Origin: Pseudocercospora fijiensis CIRAD86
Taxonomy: Eukaryota > Ascomycota > Dothideomycetes > Mycosphaerellales > Mycosphaerellaceae
Direction of reading: 5' to 3'
Assembly: GCF_000340215.1 (NCBI RefSeq)
Contig: NW_006921533.1
Location: 8,165,171-8,229,170, forward strand
Length of the DNA: 64,000 bases
Shown here: positions 24,468 through 35,199 of the stretch, in pieces
Position numbering within the stretch: position 1 is the first letter of the stretch
Layout: every line of letters begins with the position of its first letter
Notes under the pieces: generated by a model
Told to the model about the DNA's origin: nothing
What the model saw: the letters and a program-made list of their open reading frames with translations, nothing else
Databases searched by the model: none
Made by a program: the position numbers and the translations under genes

Positions 24468-24480
24468 TTCTGAAGGTCCC
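24468..24480. repeat. Terminal inverted repeat, right
   Basis: This is the exact complement of 20558-20570 and coincides with the return to normal base composition. It is followed by TA. Confidence 0.75.
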
Positions 24481-25108
24481 TAATGCCTGTCCACACATGG
24501 CAGTCCTGTGAAATGCTCCTTGTCAGCCATCGATATCAGCCTGTTGTGAATAATGTCGCACAGGATCAAAAGGGCGGGTGAGATCGCGTAGGGCTGGTTA
24601 TTCATCCACCAGTCCAGATGACTACTGGAATAAAGACGGAAGACAAGACTCCGCCAAGCAATGGCCAAGCCGCTGCGGTCCGCAATGTCGCCGTCACAGG
24701 CCACTTCTTTCACCAACGCTCTTGATCGGAGGCAAGGTGTGCACATGTCTGCAGTAGCTTTCTCGAATGAAGCTGCTGAGCTGCAAGTATCTCATCTCTC
24801 GAGTGAGGGATAGCCTTACGGCATGGTAAGCTAGATAAAGAGACCGACGTCGTTGTTGTTCTGCGGGCGATCTCGCCGTGTGCACCCCGAAGTACCCTAT
24901 ACTGTAGCTCATTCGATATGGGATGTGTATGCCGTGTCAGCCTTGTTAGACCCTTTCACGCCCAGCCGATAGACGATCAGAATGTTACTGTTGACTGCGA
25001 GTTCGGTAGGAACGCCGAGCTCGGCCGACTTGAACGCCGGCATAGCCATTTACGGAAGCACCGTGTCTTCGAGTTGACAGAGTTTGGGCTCAAGGACGGT
25101 TTGAACAT
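24481..25108. other. Normal-composition spacer between two transposons
   Basis: About 630 bp without a recognisable gene; only short overlapping frames are present (for example 24480-24746 minus). It is the host flank shared by the Harbinger-type element on the left and the MULE on the right. Confidence 0.5.
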
Positions 25109-25170
25109 CAAATTTGGGTGATGCATATAAGGAGGACAGAGTGGGTCTAGTCGGAAATTAGAGATTCCGC
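25109..25170. repeat. MULE terminal inverted repeat, left
   Basis: The arm starting near aaatttgggt and running through gcatataaggaggacagag and gtgggtct is matched in reverse complement at 35140-35199. Identity is high in the outer 40 bp and weaker toward the inside. A 1-base difference exists at the extreme end. Confidence 0.75.
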
Positions 25171-25253
25171 CGGGGAGCCGATTTCTTAGCCTTCTATACA
25201 CATTTCTGCTCTTCTAGTAAACAATCTATTTTGCACCTCGTCGTCGCTCTCTC

Positions 25254-25770
25254 TATACCTTACTATCGCTATCGCTACTCTTACTATCGCAATAGACACC
25301 TATATTAAAAGCCTCGTAGACGCCGCAACTAGCTATATTAAAGGCCTCGAAGAAGCTATAGCCTTCGACTTCGCTGCTACCGCCGCCGAGCTCGAGAAGG
25401 TAGTATTTAATACGCGGTTTAACGCGAATAGAGACATTAAGAAGTATAGTATTAATAAGCTAATAATAGCGGAAGATATAGCGGATATCTTTAGTAGAAT
25501 GCGGCTTATTAAGCAAGACGATTTGCTACTCGACTTAGCTAGTCTCGACGGTAGTAAAGAACTCGACGGTAGTAAAGAACTCGGCGGTAGTAAAGGTAAT
25601 AGTAGTAACGGTAGTAACGGTAGTAAAGAAGATACTAAAGGCGAGATTGTAAGTAATAAAGAGCTAACTAAGAAGAAGAAGGCTTCTCGTAGCTATAACG
25701 AATTTAAGAGCCGCTAGCGTAGTTATTACTTTAACGCGTCGCAAAGGTTAGTAGTACCTATTCTAGCTAA
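25254..25770 (+). pseudogene. MULE transposase relic, N-terminal part
   Basis: The plus strand is almost free of stops here. It starts near an I-D-T-Y-I-K-S-L segment, passes an acidic helical region, and reaches a low-complexity run of D-G-S-K / G-S-N-G-S units (about 25545-25640), then a basic K-K-K-K-A-S-R-S segment. The frame ends at the Gypsy insertion at 25770 and resumes at 32489. No zinc finger or FAR1-type domain could be read with certainty. The Asp/Gly/Ser/Lys repeat is a tandem duplication of about 15 bp at the DNA level. Confidence 0.6.
25766..25770. repeat. Gypsy 2 target-site duplication, left copy (gctaa)
   Basis: The word gctaa directly precedes the left LTR and recurs directly after the right LTR at 32484-32488. 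Confidence 0.9.
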
Positions 25771-25957
25771 TATAAAGGGCTACGCCCTAGGTAGAAAGCG
25801 CTAGCCTTAGGCATTCGGCCTACGCGACTCTAACCTACTGCTTAGCGCTTAGCGTACCGTACAAAACTATTCGGATTTACGTAGATAGACTTAGCTCTTT
25901 ATCGAACCTATTAAGTCTTATATCTAGTATCTGCGTACGCGTTACTTACCCGTAATA
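25771..25957 (+). repeat. Left (5') LTR of Gypsy 2
   Basis: This 187-bp LTR matches 32297-32483 over its entire length with only a few C/T-type differences. In both LTRs it begins TATAAAGGG and ends TAATA, consistent with TG..CA ends altered by RIP. Confidence 0.93.
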
Positions 25958-25999
25958 TTAGGTTCGATCTTTAATATAGGAAACGCTAAGGTTTATTAG

Positions 26000-27200
26000 G
26001 AACCCGAGTAAGATAGCTAGGGGAACGCTACCCCTACCGTACTAGAGATAACTAGGGACGAGATTTATCGTACCTTCGAGAGTCTCTATACTAGATAGTA
26101 GACGATAGAAGCCTAGCTATAAGCTACTCGTTCTACGCTCTAATACGCGGAAGCGTCTCGCTAGCCCGGGCCTCCCGAAGCTAGTTTAGTACGAGACTAG
26201 TCTACGAACGAGATCCTAAAGGGACTACTAGAAACTCTCTCGGCTTCCGGCTAAAACGTAACGGCATCCCGCGAGTAGAAACTACTATCGTAGGATAGGA
26301 AAGCCGAGTCGTTCCGGGACTACCTACTACGACTAAGGAGTTCGTACTAAGTTCGTTCCGGGCTAAAACTAAAGCTCTCCGAAGATTACTACTAGGATAC
26401 CGTATACGATACCCTACCGGCAAAGGAACGCGCTAGGATGCGCTACTTCTAGGAAAGAGGAAGCCTTACGAAAGGAAAGGACCCCGAAGCTTTCTTCTAG
26501 TAACTCGAGGACGTCTTCGCGGATAGCAACGAAGCTATAAAGGCGCTAGAGCAACTCTAAGCCCTAAGGTACTCCTAGGGACAACCTTAGTACGACTACT
26601 AGCTAGAATTCGACGGCCTCCTACTAAGCGTAGGCGGAGACCGTTAGATAGACGATACGAAAATCGGTTATTTAAAGAATACCTTCTCGAACGCGGCTAA
26701 GACCTATACTACCGCCGTACTAAAGATTAAGGATTACTACCTCTATACAGAGGAGGTCGAGCGGATTATAACGAACCTCGAGTCGATAGATTAGTTCAAA
26801 TAAGCTACGAAACGCTAGTAAGAAAGGAAGAAAGAAGTAGCGAGTCCTACGGTTATTATTCCCCCCTATACGGCCCCTACGGCGAACCCGAAGGTCGACT
26901 CTAATAGAGACGTAGTTATAAATCCCGCTTAAACTAACGCTTTCCGTAGAAAGAACCGCGGAGCCTAACAATCGACGGCGGGGAAACCTAGGGCTAAATA
27001 GGTCGACTCTATAGAAAGAGAGAAGCATAAGGAGAAAAGACTCTACTTCCGCTACGGAGCGAGCGGATACCGCATTCGAGATTGCCCGTACGCCCCGCTA
27101 GCTTAGCCTACTAAGATTAGTATCGCCTCCGTATAACCTATTCTAAAGGATACGGAAGAATAGTCGGACTTAAGCAGTTCCGACTCGGGAAAAGAGTAAC
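26000..27200 (+). pseudogene. Gypsy 2 gag relic
   Basis: The plus strand encodes a charged protein remnant that ends in a zinc-knuckle segment at 27041-27085, reading Y-x2-Y-G-x3-Y-x4-C: a CCHC knuckle where two Cys and the His have become Tyr. The frame carries many TAG codons, so neither the start nor the end of the original gene can be set. The minus-strand frames in this stretch (26202-26423, 26720-27028) are antisense shadows. Confidence 0.7.
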
Positions 27201-27289
27201 TCCTACTCGTAGTTAGGAGTCGGGAGTAGATAGAGTACGGGCAAAGAAATAGGAAGAAGTTAAAAAGGACATAAACGGGAATCTTATAT

Positions 27290-30200
27290 ATACCGATATA
27301 GTCCTCGAAAATAACGTCGGAACTTCTACTCTTATCGACGAAGGATACTAGTATTACGCTATAATTAATGCGGGCCTAGCTAAAGGCCTCGGACTTAGCT
27401 ATATTAGCCGTAAGTCCCGAGAAGTAAAAGGAGCGTCTACGGTAATATAAGACGCAAAAATTATAGGAGTCGTCGCCTTCCGAATAGAAATTAATAGATT
27501 CTAATAGACGGTATACGCTTACGTCGTACCGGGATTGGCTTTTCCCCTTATCTTAGGGAACCTATAGAAGGCATATAATAAGGTCCGGACTGCGCCTAAA
27601 AAACGACGGTACTACTACGGGAGGGCTTAGTATTAGATTAAAGAAGGGCGCTATTACCGCGAGGTCGATACGAACGGGAACATCGCTACGATTAACGCCG
27701 TAAGAAGCCTACTTACCGCGACAATTGCCGAGGACATTAAAAAGGCCCTAAAGACGAAGGAATATCCGACGATCGAGAAGCTAAAGAAGAAGCTACCCCT
27801 AGAGGTTCGCGATATAGCCGCGCTGTTTTATTAAAAGGAAGCCGATAAGTTAGCGCCCTATCGCCCTAGTATCGACTATACGATAGAACTCTAGGAGAAA
27901 CTAGACGGATCCTAGCCTTAACTCCCTTAGGGTCCGCTCTATAGTATATCGAAACAAGAACTCTTAGTCTTGTAGAAGTCGCTAGACGAGCTCCTAAAGA
28001 AGGGGTTTATAAGACCGGCGAACTCCGAAGCGGTAGCGCCCGTACTGTTCGTTAAGAAGCCCGGGGGAGGACTACGGTTCTACTACGACTATAGGGCGCT
28101 TAACGCTCTAACGAAGCAAGATAGATACCCCCTCCTACTAATCCCGGATACTATAAGGAACCTAACGGAGGCCCGGTAGTTAACTAAGGTTAACGTAGTC
28201 TCGGCCTTTTATAAGATTAGAATAGCAAAAGGATACGAGTATAAGACGGCCTTCCGGACGAGGCTAGGCTCGTTCGAATAGCTAGTATGCCTGTTTAGTT
28301 TGTCCGGAGCCCCGGCTATATTTTAACGGTATATTAACACTCTCTTATAGGAGTATCTAGACGACTTCGCGTCGGTATATATAGACGATATAGTTATCTA
28401 CTCGAGCGGGTCGAGGGAAGACTATTTCCGTAAGGTAAGAGCGGTACTTAAGAAGCTTTAGAACGGAGGCCTTTACCTCGATATTAAAAAGAGCGAATTC
28501 GCCTAGAAAAAGATTAAGTACCTAGGGTTTATCGTCTACGCCGACGGAGGAGGAGTATTAGCTAACCCCGAAAAGGTAGAAGCCGTACGAAAATAGATAG
28601 TATCTAAGACCTAAAAGGAAGTTCGTCGTTTCTTAGGATTTACGAACTACTACTATATATTCGTACCGAACTATTCTAAGATCTCCGCGCTATTAACTAC
28701 GCTTACCGGTAAGGGAACCCCGTTCGCCTAGGGAGAAGAATAGGATAAAGCGTTCGAGACACTAAAGGACAAATTCTACCGCGCCCCGGTACTTGCCTAG
28801 TAGGACCCGTCCCTCCCTATCTTCCTTAAGACGGATTGTAGCGGGTTCGCGATTAGAGGCGCCCTTATCTAAGAAAAGGCGGGAGTCCGCCGACCGGTAG
28901 GCTTCTTTTCGAAGAAACTAAACAAGGCGGAGATTAATTACGATATCTACGATAAGGAAATGCTCGTAGTCGTGTCTAGTATTAAGTTTTAGGACTCCGA
29001 GCTAAAATTATATAGCCCCTTTACGATTTAGACGGACTATAAGAACCTAGAATACTTTATAGTAAAGCGCTAGCTATCCGAAAGACAGATCCGATAGTAG
29101 GAAGAACTAGCGAAGTACTAGTTTACCCTAGTCTACCGGCCGGGAATCGAAGCTATCCTACTAGATATATTATCGAGGAGAGAATAAGACACGTTAGGCT
29201 AAGACGACAAGCTTTCGAGGTTCCGGAGATTCTTAGAACCGGACCTCTCTCTAAACTAGCCGGAAAACGTCTAGATTTCTAGTGCTACTATCCGTAGCTT
29301 CCCGCGTATAACGAAGGCGACCCCGTTATCCCTACTCGCGAACGAAACGGAGCCCGCGTAGCCTTCGCCGGAAAGCGCTAAACTATTCTAGGACCTAGAG
29401 ATAAACGATATATAGAAGAGTATTATCGAGAAAGATACGGTATACTAGACGGTAGTACAAAAAATCCGTAAGAGAGGCAGAACATTACAACTAGAAATTA
29501 AAGCAAAAATTCAGATCGGGGATTATATAATAGACCCTAAGGGGTTCCTTCGCTACCGCGGCAAGCTCTAGGTTCTAGGAGCCCTAGCGACGACGGAAAC
29601 CGAATACAAAGACATAGGGGCCGAGGAACTATAGCAGGATATACTACGTACGAAGATTATCTAGTCGATCTACGACTCGCCGCTCTACGGCTACCCCGGC
29701 CGGGATTCTACTACTTCTATACTAGGTCGCGACTTTTACTAGCCGCTATAGTCGAAGCAGGTACGGCAATTCCTACGGAACTACAACTATTATAGACGTA
29801 ATAAGGTATAGAGGGAATACAAACACGGCCTCCTAAAACCCCTACTAGTATCCGACCGTTTCTTCTAGGAAATCTCGATAGACTTTATAACTAACCTACC
29901 GGAGTTAGATAGGAACCGGTATCTATAGGTAATTAAAGACTGCCTAAGCAAATAGATCGCCTTTATCGGTACTCCCTCTATAAAAGTAGAGGAATACGCG
30001 GTTTTGTTCCTAAAATACTAGGTTAGGTATTACAGACTTCCTCGTACTATTACTAGCGATAGAGGTACGAATTAGACGAGCACTTTCTAGAGGGAGATAT
30101 ATCGACTACTCGGCGTAAAGTAGAGGTTAAGCTCCGCCTACTACCTATAAACCGACGGAGGTCCGGAGCGCGTAAACTAAGACGTATAAGCTTACCTACG

Positions 30201-30990
30201 GAACTATATTAACTAGATATAGTCCGATTAGAACTAATAGCTTCCTACGGTAGAACTAGCGTTTAACGGGAGACACTAAGCGGGGTTAGGAATAAGCTCT
30301 TTCTTCGCGACTTACGGTTACGAATCTACCTCCCCCGTTGCGTTAGAGGAGGACCTAGCTATCGATAGACGGCTAACTATAGCGAAACGGGCGGAGGAGT
30401 TCGTAAATAAGATTAAGCAGATCTTAGATCTATACTAAGTATAGATAGCGGAAGCCGTATAGAAACAAGAGGATAGCGCGAATAAGACTAGAACTCTAGC
30501 GCCGGTATATCGTATCGGAGACAAGGTCTAGCTCGACCTAAGGAATTACTAGACTAGTAGACTAAAGAAGAGCCTCGACTCGAAGCACGCTAAGTATACG
30601 GTAGAAGAGGTATTGTCGCCTATCTTAGTACAACTCTCGGGGATACCTAGCAACATTTACCTAGTATTCTATACCGACCTTCTAAGACTTACGAGCCGGG
30701 ACCCCCTTCTAGGGTAAGTAACCGACGACAAATAGCCGGACCCTATCTTAATCGAGACGTATAAAGAGTAGTAGGTCGAAGAAATCCTATATGCCCGAAA
30801 AAAGAAGCAGGGCCGAGGGCGAGAAGCACTCGTAAAATAGAGCGGGTACTATAAACCTACGTAGGAACCTCTAGACTATATCGCGGATACCTCCGCGCTA
30901 GACGACTTCGAAGCGAAATATAGACAAATCGAGGAGAACGACGGGCCTCTAAGAGATTAGGAGAAGAGAGGAAAACGGAAGAAATAACGT
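27290..30990 (+). pseudogene. Gypsy 2 pol: protease to chromodomain
   Basis: Reading the plus strand through TAG stops gives all pol domains in order: a protease-like stretch near 27320-27420; reverse transcriptase with [20 protein letters not shown] and Y-I-D-D-I-V-I-Y-S; RNase H with P-I-F-L-K-T-D-C-S-G; integrase with S-I-D-F-I-T-N-L-P and T-S-D-R-G; and a chromodomain ending with V-K-x-S-G-Y and E-P-L (Trp codons replaced by stops). The C-terminal chromodomain would have guided integration to methylated-histone chromatin. The gene is dead because of the stops, although the RT catalytic Asp pair survives. Confidence 0.9.
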
Positions 30991-30999
30991 AGTAACCTA

Positions 31000-32266
31000 G
31001 AGTTTTTCCGCGGAATAACGGGTTTATAGATTCTAGGGACTTTTACTAACTTCTAGAGTTTGGATTTTCTTACTAACTTATTAGACTTAGAATTACTAGA
31101 ATACTAGAGAAGGGAAACATAATTTAGAGCTAGGAAGAATTTTATTTAGGTATTCGTAAGTAAGTATCGGGTCTCCGCCCGAAATTAGAAGGTTACCTTA
31201 GGACTATAAAAAAAAATAATAATAACACATCCGAAGCTACCTAGAAACCCCTAGAAAACCCCCGGAAACCTTTACTCCTCTAGCGGACCTAGACGATTGT
31301 TGCCGAGATAGAGGGCGGTCGGAACGCCGCTAAAAAAGAGAGGTTAGCGAGAGAAAGTCGAAGGGTAGCGAGGAACTTACGTCTAAGTCTATTAAGCTAC
31401 GATATTAGCGACGGTATTCGTTACCTCCGAGGCAATAGCGCTAAAACAAACGGTTAGCGAGGGTTTTATCGCGAGGAACGGAGAATCTTACTTAGATAAC
31501 AACCCCTACGGCTAGAGAGACTTAAGGGCTTTCTAGGCCTTAAGAACCTTAAGAAGCTCGGAGTGCTTCTCGGCGATATTAGCGCGGGTCGCGCGGGTAT
31601 AGCTAGCGTAGGCTACGTAGGCTATTTAAGGACTAAATAGTTAGCGAGAGATTTAATACGGGAATCGCGTTAACTTATAGTAGGGCGTAGGCAATTCTCT
31701 TACGAGCGCAATTAGCGTAAGCCCTCGAGCTAGCGGGCTTAAGAAAGTTAGCGGACCCTACGACGAATCGGACGGGAACCTTATAGATTAGTCGGCGCAG
31801 TCTTCGCCGGAGTTATAGCAACTAATATAGTAGATTCGACGAGCTATCTAGGATAAGTTAATTTTACGAAGGGAACCGAGGAGGAAGGGGAGGGACTTAC
31901 GGTATTAGTAGTAGTAGTAGTAGTAGTAGAGGTATATATAGAAAAGAAGAAGAAGAAGAAGAAGAGGGAAATATTAATACTTATAGAAAGCGATACGGAA
32001 GTAAAGGTCGCGAAAGTAACGGAAGGCGCGAGTATAAGTAAGGCGCGTTTTAGGAAGGGGTAAACAGGTAAAAGAGCGCGGTTTAGCAGTCGCGAAGAAA
32101 GTTATAGCCCTTAAAGCCTAGGATACGGCAACCCCGACCGGAAAGTAGTAGAAACCCCGATCGCAAAGGAGGAAACTACGAGCGCGTTACCCTAGAGAAG
32201 CTTAGATAAGTACAGATCTAACGGTTGAAGTAATAGCGATAGAAACTACGGAGGGCTTTCTATCCC
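31000..32266. other. Unexplained 1.3-kb insert between pol and 3' LTR of Gypsy 2
   Basis: Chromoviruses usually have little sequence between the end of pol and the 3' LTR. Here there is about 1.3 kb that includes (agt)n and (aag)n tracts (31903-31965). No envelope-like or other known domain was recognised on either strand, and composition matches the rest of the element. It may be a captured sequence or a decayed third ORF. Confidence 0.5.
31903..31965. repeat. Trinucleotide tracts (agt)n and (aag)n
   Basis: An agt run of about eight units is followed, after a short tatata segment, by an aag run of about seven units. Confidence 0.85.
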
Positions 32267-32296
32267 CGCTAAGGAAGGGGAGGAGGACGGGGGTAA

Positions 32297-32483
32297 TATA
32301 AAGGGCTACGCCCTAGGTAGAAAGCGCTAGCCTTAGGCATTCGGCCTGCGCGACTCTAACCTACTACTTAGCGCTTAGCGTACCGCACAAAACTATTCGG
32401 ATTTACGTAGATAGACTTAGCTCTTTATCGAACCTATTAAGTCTTATATCTAGCATCTGCGTACGCGTTGCTTACCTATAATA
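32297..32483 (+). repeat. Right (3') LTR of Gypsy 2
   Basis: This is the second 187-bp copy, preceded by a purine-rich tract and followed by the gctaa duplication at 32484-32488. Confidence 0.93.
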
Positions 32484-32488
32484 GCTAA

Positions 32489-34750
32489 TATCGCTTCGTA
32501 GCGATAGTTACTATTTAGATTGCGACTAGAGCCCTTCTAGGTTAGTAAGGACGATAGAAGCACCTACTAGCTATTAATTAACAACGTATAGTATACTAAT
32601 AGCGCTTACCTTATGTCCGCTTCGAAGTATATACGTATCTTTAGCTTTAAGTGTCGCCTTAGTCGCAAGTAGCGCGCCTCGTAGGCGGATAAGTCGAAGA
32701 AGTCGAACAATAAGAGGCTTCGTAACACTAATAAGGACCGTAACCTCTATATAGCGCGCCTAAAGGTTGAAGTATTATATAAGCCGTATAACGAGACTAA
32801 CCCTGCTAGCAACCTCGTTAAGAATAGTAAGAAGGAGTTTAAGTGTATTAAACCGGTCGAATACTAGTTCTCGTACTAAAGTAGGGATTAGGCCGCTTAT
32901 AACTACTCTCTCGAGACTTCTAACTATAATAAGTTGAATTCCTTCTAGCGGAAGGTAGTTAGTAACGAAAGGCAGAAGGGCTATAGAGCGGCGGAGGTAA
33001 AGGACAATATAATAGGTAAAAACGTACCTAGGCAATATAAGGTTCTTAAGGCTTCCGGAGGCCTTAGTTTTAAGCGAATGCACGTTCTTAATAGCGCTCG
33101 AGGCTTCCGCAAAGCATACCCTAATATCCGGTATACTAGCGGTCGATTAAGTACCTTAGTACAGTTGTTAGAGTTAAGAGATTAGTTATTAGAGTGTAAG
33201 TTCTTATTTCCTCGAAGTATTAAGAATTAGAGGTATTACCGCTAAGCATCCGTAAGCGGTTTAGCTTATCTCTTAGCGCGACCTCTAAGTAGCTAATCGG
33301 CGCGGGACTACCCTTTCTCCGATATTATCCCCTCTATTTTCCTTATTTAGAATCTTCCTCGAATACTAACTTATAATAATAATAGCACAATACCTATACG
33401 AATACGTCGAAGCTAAGCATTATTAAAGTAGCGCCGATACTATTAGATATGTATTTGCTAAACGGGAAAGACTAGAGCTTCTACAAAAATATAGGCGGCT
33501 TTGTTTAATAGATTCTATATATAAGACGAATTTCCTAGGTTAGAAGCTGTTTACTATTATAGTACGCGACACTACCGGCTCTTAGCGCTGCCCCTTCTAT
33601 TTTCTTATAGAACACGAAGACGGCGACGTTATATTATCGTATATACTTGTTATTAAGAGATAGTGTCGAGAAAATAGTATAAGGTAGACTTCTAGGTACT
33701 AGGTTACAGACGATAGCGGAGCTAAACAGCGAGCAGTTAAAATCGCCTTTCTAGGTCTAATTGCAGGTAAGACAGAAGTAACCTATTATCTCTGCTATAA
33801 ACACGTCGACGCTATACTCCGTAAGCGCTTTAAGGCCGACAAATACAAGAAGACCTTAGACTATATACTTATAGTATTAAAATTTAGAAGAACGGAGCCT
33901 AGTTATAACGACTCGATAAACAAAGCAATTAACGCGCTTCTACGCAACCTCTACGGCTAACCTAAGCGAGAACAGGTCAAATATATTAAGAACGAGTTTA
34001 TTAAAACTAAGCGAATATAGGCTAATTTTATACGAGAATACTTACCTCTATATATATAGTATAAGACTACTAATCTATTAGAAGGTCTACATTCTTGCCT
34101 AAAGAAGGGGGACCTTAAACGCGCTATAGCGGCGTTCTCACTAAAGGGCATTGCTATCTACGTCGACAACGTTACAAATAGCTTCGACTATAGGGCTAAT
34201 ATCGCCCTTTATAACTTCCGCTCGAAGATGTACCCTATTGTCTATACTAACAAGTAGTTAAAGCCACTTCCTTACCCTATCTAAGCCCTTATTACTACCG
34301 AGATTGCGCTCGGTAAGCTAGAATTTAATACTAGCGATATTAGAGACCTCGATAACTATAACTTCTACGAGTGCGCTTTCTACCGGAAGTATTAGATTAT
34401 ATGCCGCTATATCTATATATAGAACAAGCTCTATAACAACCTCTTAGAAGAAGACTATACTATATAGATATAAGGCTAGTAGGAGAGCGGCTTCGAGTTA
34501 TACTTTACTCGAGAGCGCATTGTTATTAACCTCGAGCTAGAGACAATAATAAGACTAGAGCGACGCGCTATTAAGATAAAGGAGCAGGTGTTTAATATCC
34601 GAGAGCGCTTCTATAACCTCCGTAAAGAGTTAGCTAATAGTATAGACGACGACACGGCCGATAAAGCACTTACTAAGTAGTTGTCTCGAATATAGGCGGC
34701 TATAGACCCTATTATTGCCCTCTTAGTTGCTAAGCTAGTTGTAGAGGTTT
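32489..34750 (+). pseudogene. MULE transposase relic, catalytic part
   Basis: This plus-strand continuation of the reading frame at 25254-25770 contains the MULE catalytic core. D-S-I-Y-K-T-N carries the first Asp (33511-33513), V-T-D-D-S-G-A the second (33709-33711, followed by a mutated C-x-K-H segment), and N-L-L-E-G-L-H-S-C-L-K the Glu (34081-34083). A coiled, charged C-terminal region follows (about 34500-34700). Many Trp and Gln codons are TAG. The acidic triad itself is still present, so death came from stops rather than catalytic mutations. Confidence 0.83.
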
Positions 34751-35139
34751 AGTTACTCGGCCTTTAGGTGCCGCTAGCACTATTACTGCTACAGCTATAT
34801 TAGATAGCAACTGCACCGATAAGCTCTTATAATCGGTCGCTATAGGATACTTCGTCTATACCGTAGTATTCACTTACTTAACTAACGCGTAGCAGTAGCA
34901 GCAAGAGGTCGAGAAACGCGTAGAACAGGGCGGTAGCGGCGGCGGTGGTAGTAGTAGTGCGGCAGTGACGATAACAACACCTCGGATTGAGCGATATTGC
35001 TATACTACACGTAGACTTTAGCTTCATTGTAGCGATAGCGAGGTTGGAGGGCAGTGAGGGCAGTAAGGGCGAGAGGAAACGCGTGGTTTGTTTACTGAGA
35101 TTCAAAACAGTGGAAGGTGCTAACAATAGAATCCGTGTC
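34751..35139. other. Right subterminal region of the MULE
   Basis: RIP signs fade across this stretch, and from about 34890 the composition is close to normal. A ggcggcggtggtagtagtag-type simple repeat lies at about 34930-34955. No gene was recognised. Confidence 0.5.
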
Positions 35140-35199
35140 TCGTAATCTCCGGTTCCGGCAGACCCACTCTGTCCTCCTTATATGCAAGACCCAAATTTG
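35140..35199. repeat. MULE terminal inverted repeat, right
   Basis: This is the reverse-complement partner of 25109-25170; the strongest match is in the outer 40 bp (35160-35199). Confidence 0.75.

Larger units (their letters stand above)
20558..24480 (-). mobile_element. PIF/Harbinger-type DNA transposon, RIP-mutated
   Basis: The 3.9-kb element is bounded by perfect 13-bp inverted repeats (gggaccttcagaa at 20558-20570; complement at 24468-24480), extended to 15 bp if the adjoining TA on both sides is counted. Inside are a minus-strand DDE transposase relic (about 22989-24400) and a plus-strand second ORF relic (about 21400-22580), transcribed toward each other. Two convergent genes are the normal layout of PIF/Harbinger elements. 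A 3-bp TWA target duplication, usual for the group, is not clean here; TA on both sides is all that matches. The outermost 100-150 bp on each side look much less mutated than the interior. Confidence 0.78.
25771..32483 (+). mobile_element. Ty3/Gypsy chromovirus 2, full length, RIP-mutated
   Basis: A 6713-bp plus-strand LTR retrotransposon has 187-bp LTRs at both ends and a 5-bp target duplication. Order: gag with a mutated zinc knuckle (27041-27085), protease region (about 27300-27600), reverse transcriptase with an intact Y-I-D-D box at 28378-28389, RNase H (about 28830-29170), integrase (about 29800-30400) and chromodomain (about 30774-30930). An extra 1.3 kb of unknown content follows, then a purine-rich tract (about 32267-32293) just before the right LTR. 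TAG stops are scattered throughout. It lies inside the MULE transposase and is younger than the MULE. Confidence 0.95.
25109..35199 (+). mobile_element. Mutator-like (MULE) transposon, RIP-mutated, split by Gypsy 2
   Basis: A DNA transposon of about 3.4 kb, without the Gypsy insertion, is bounded by diverged inverted repeats of about 40-60 bp (25109-25170 and 35140-35199). Its transposase is coded on the plus strand in two pieces, 25254-25770 and 32489-34750, which join in frame once the Gypsy element and the duplicated gctaa are removed. The outer arms share a gcatataaggaggacagag-type core. No 8-11 bp target duplication could be found, so the exact ends are uncertain by a few bases. The body is RIP-mutated, while about 100-300 bp at each end is less affected. 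Confidence 0.75.
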
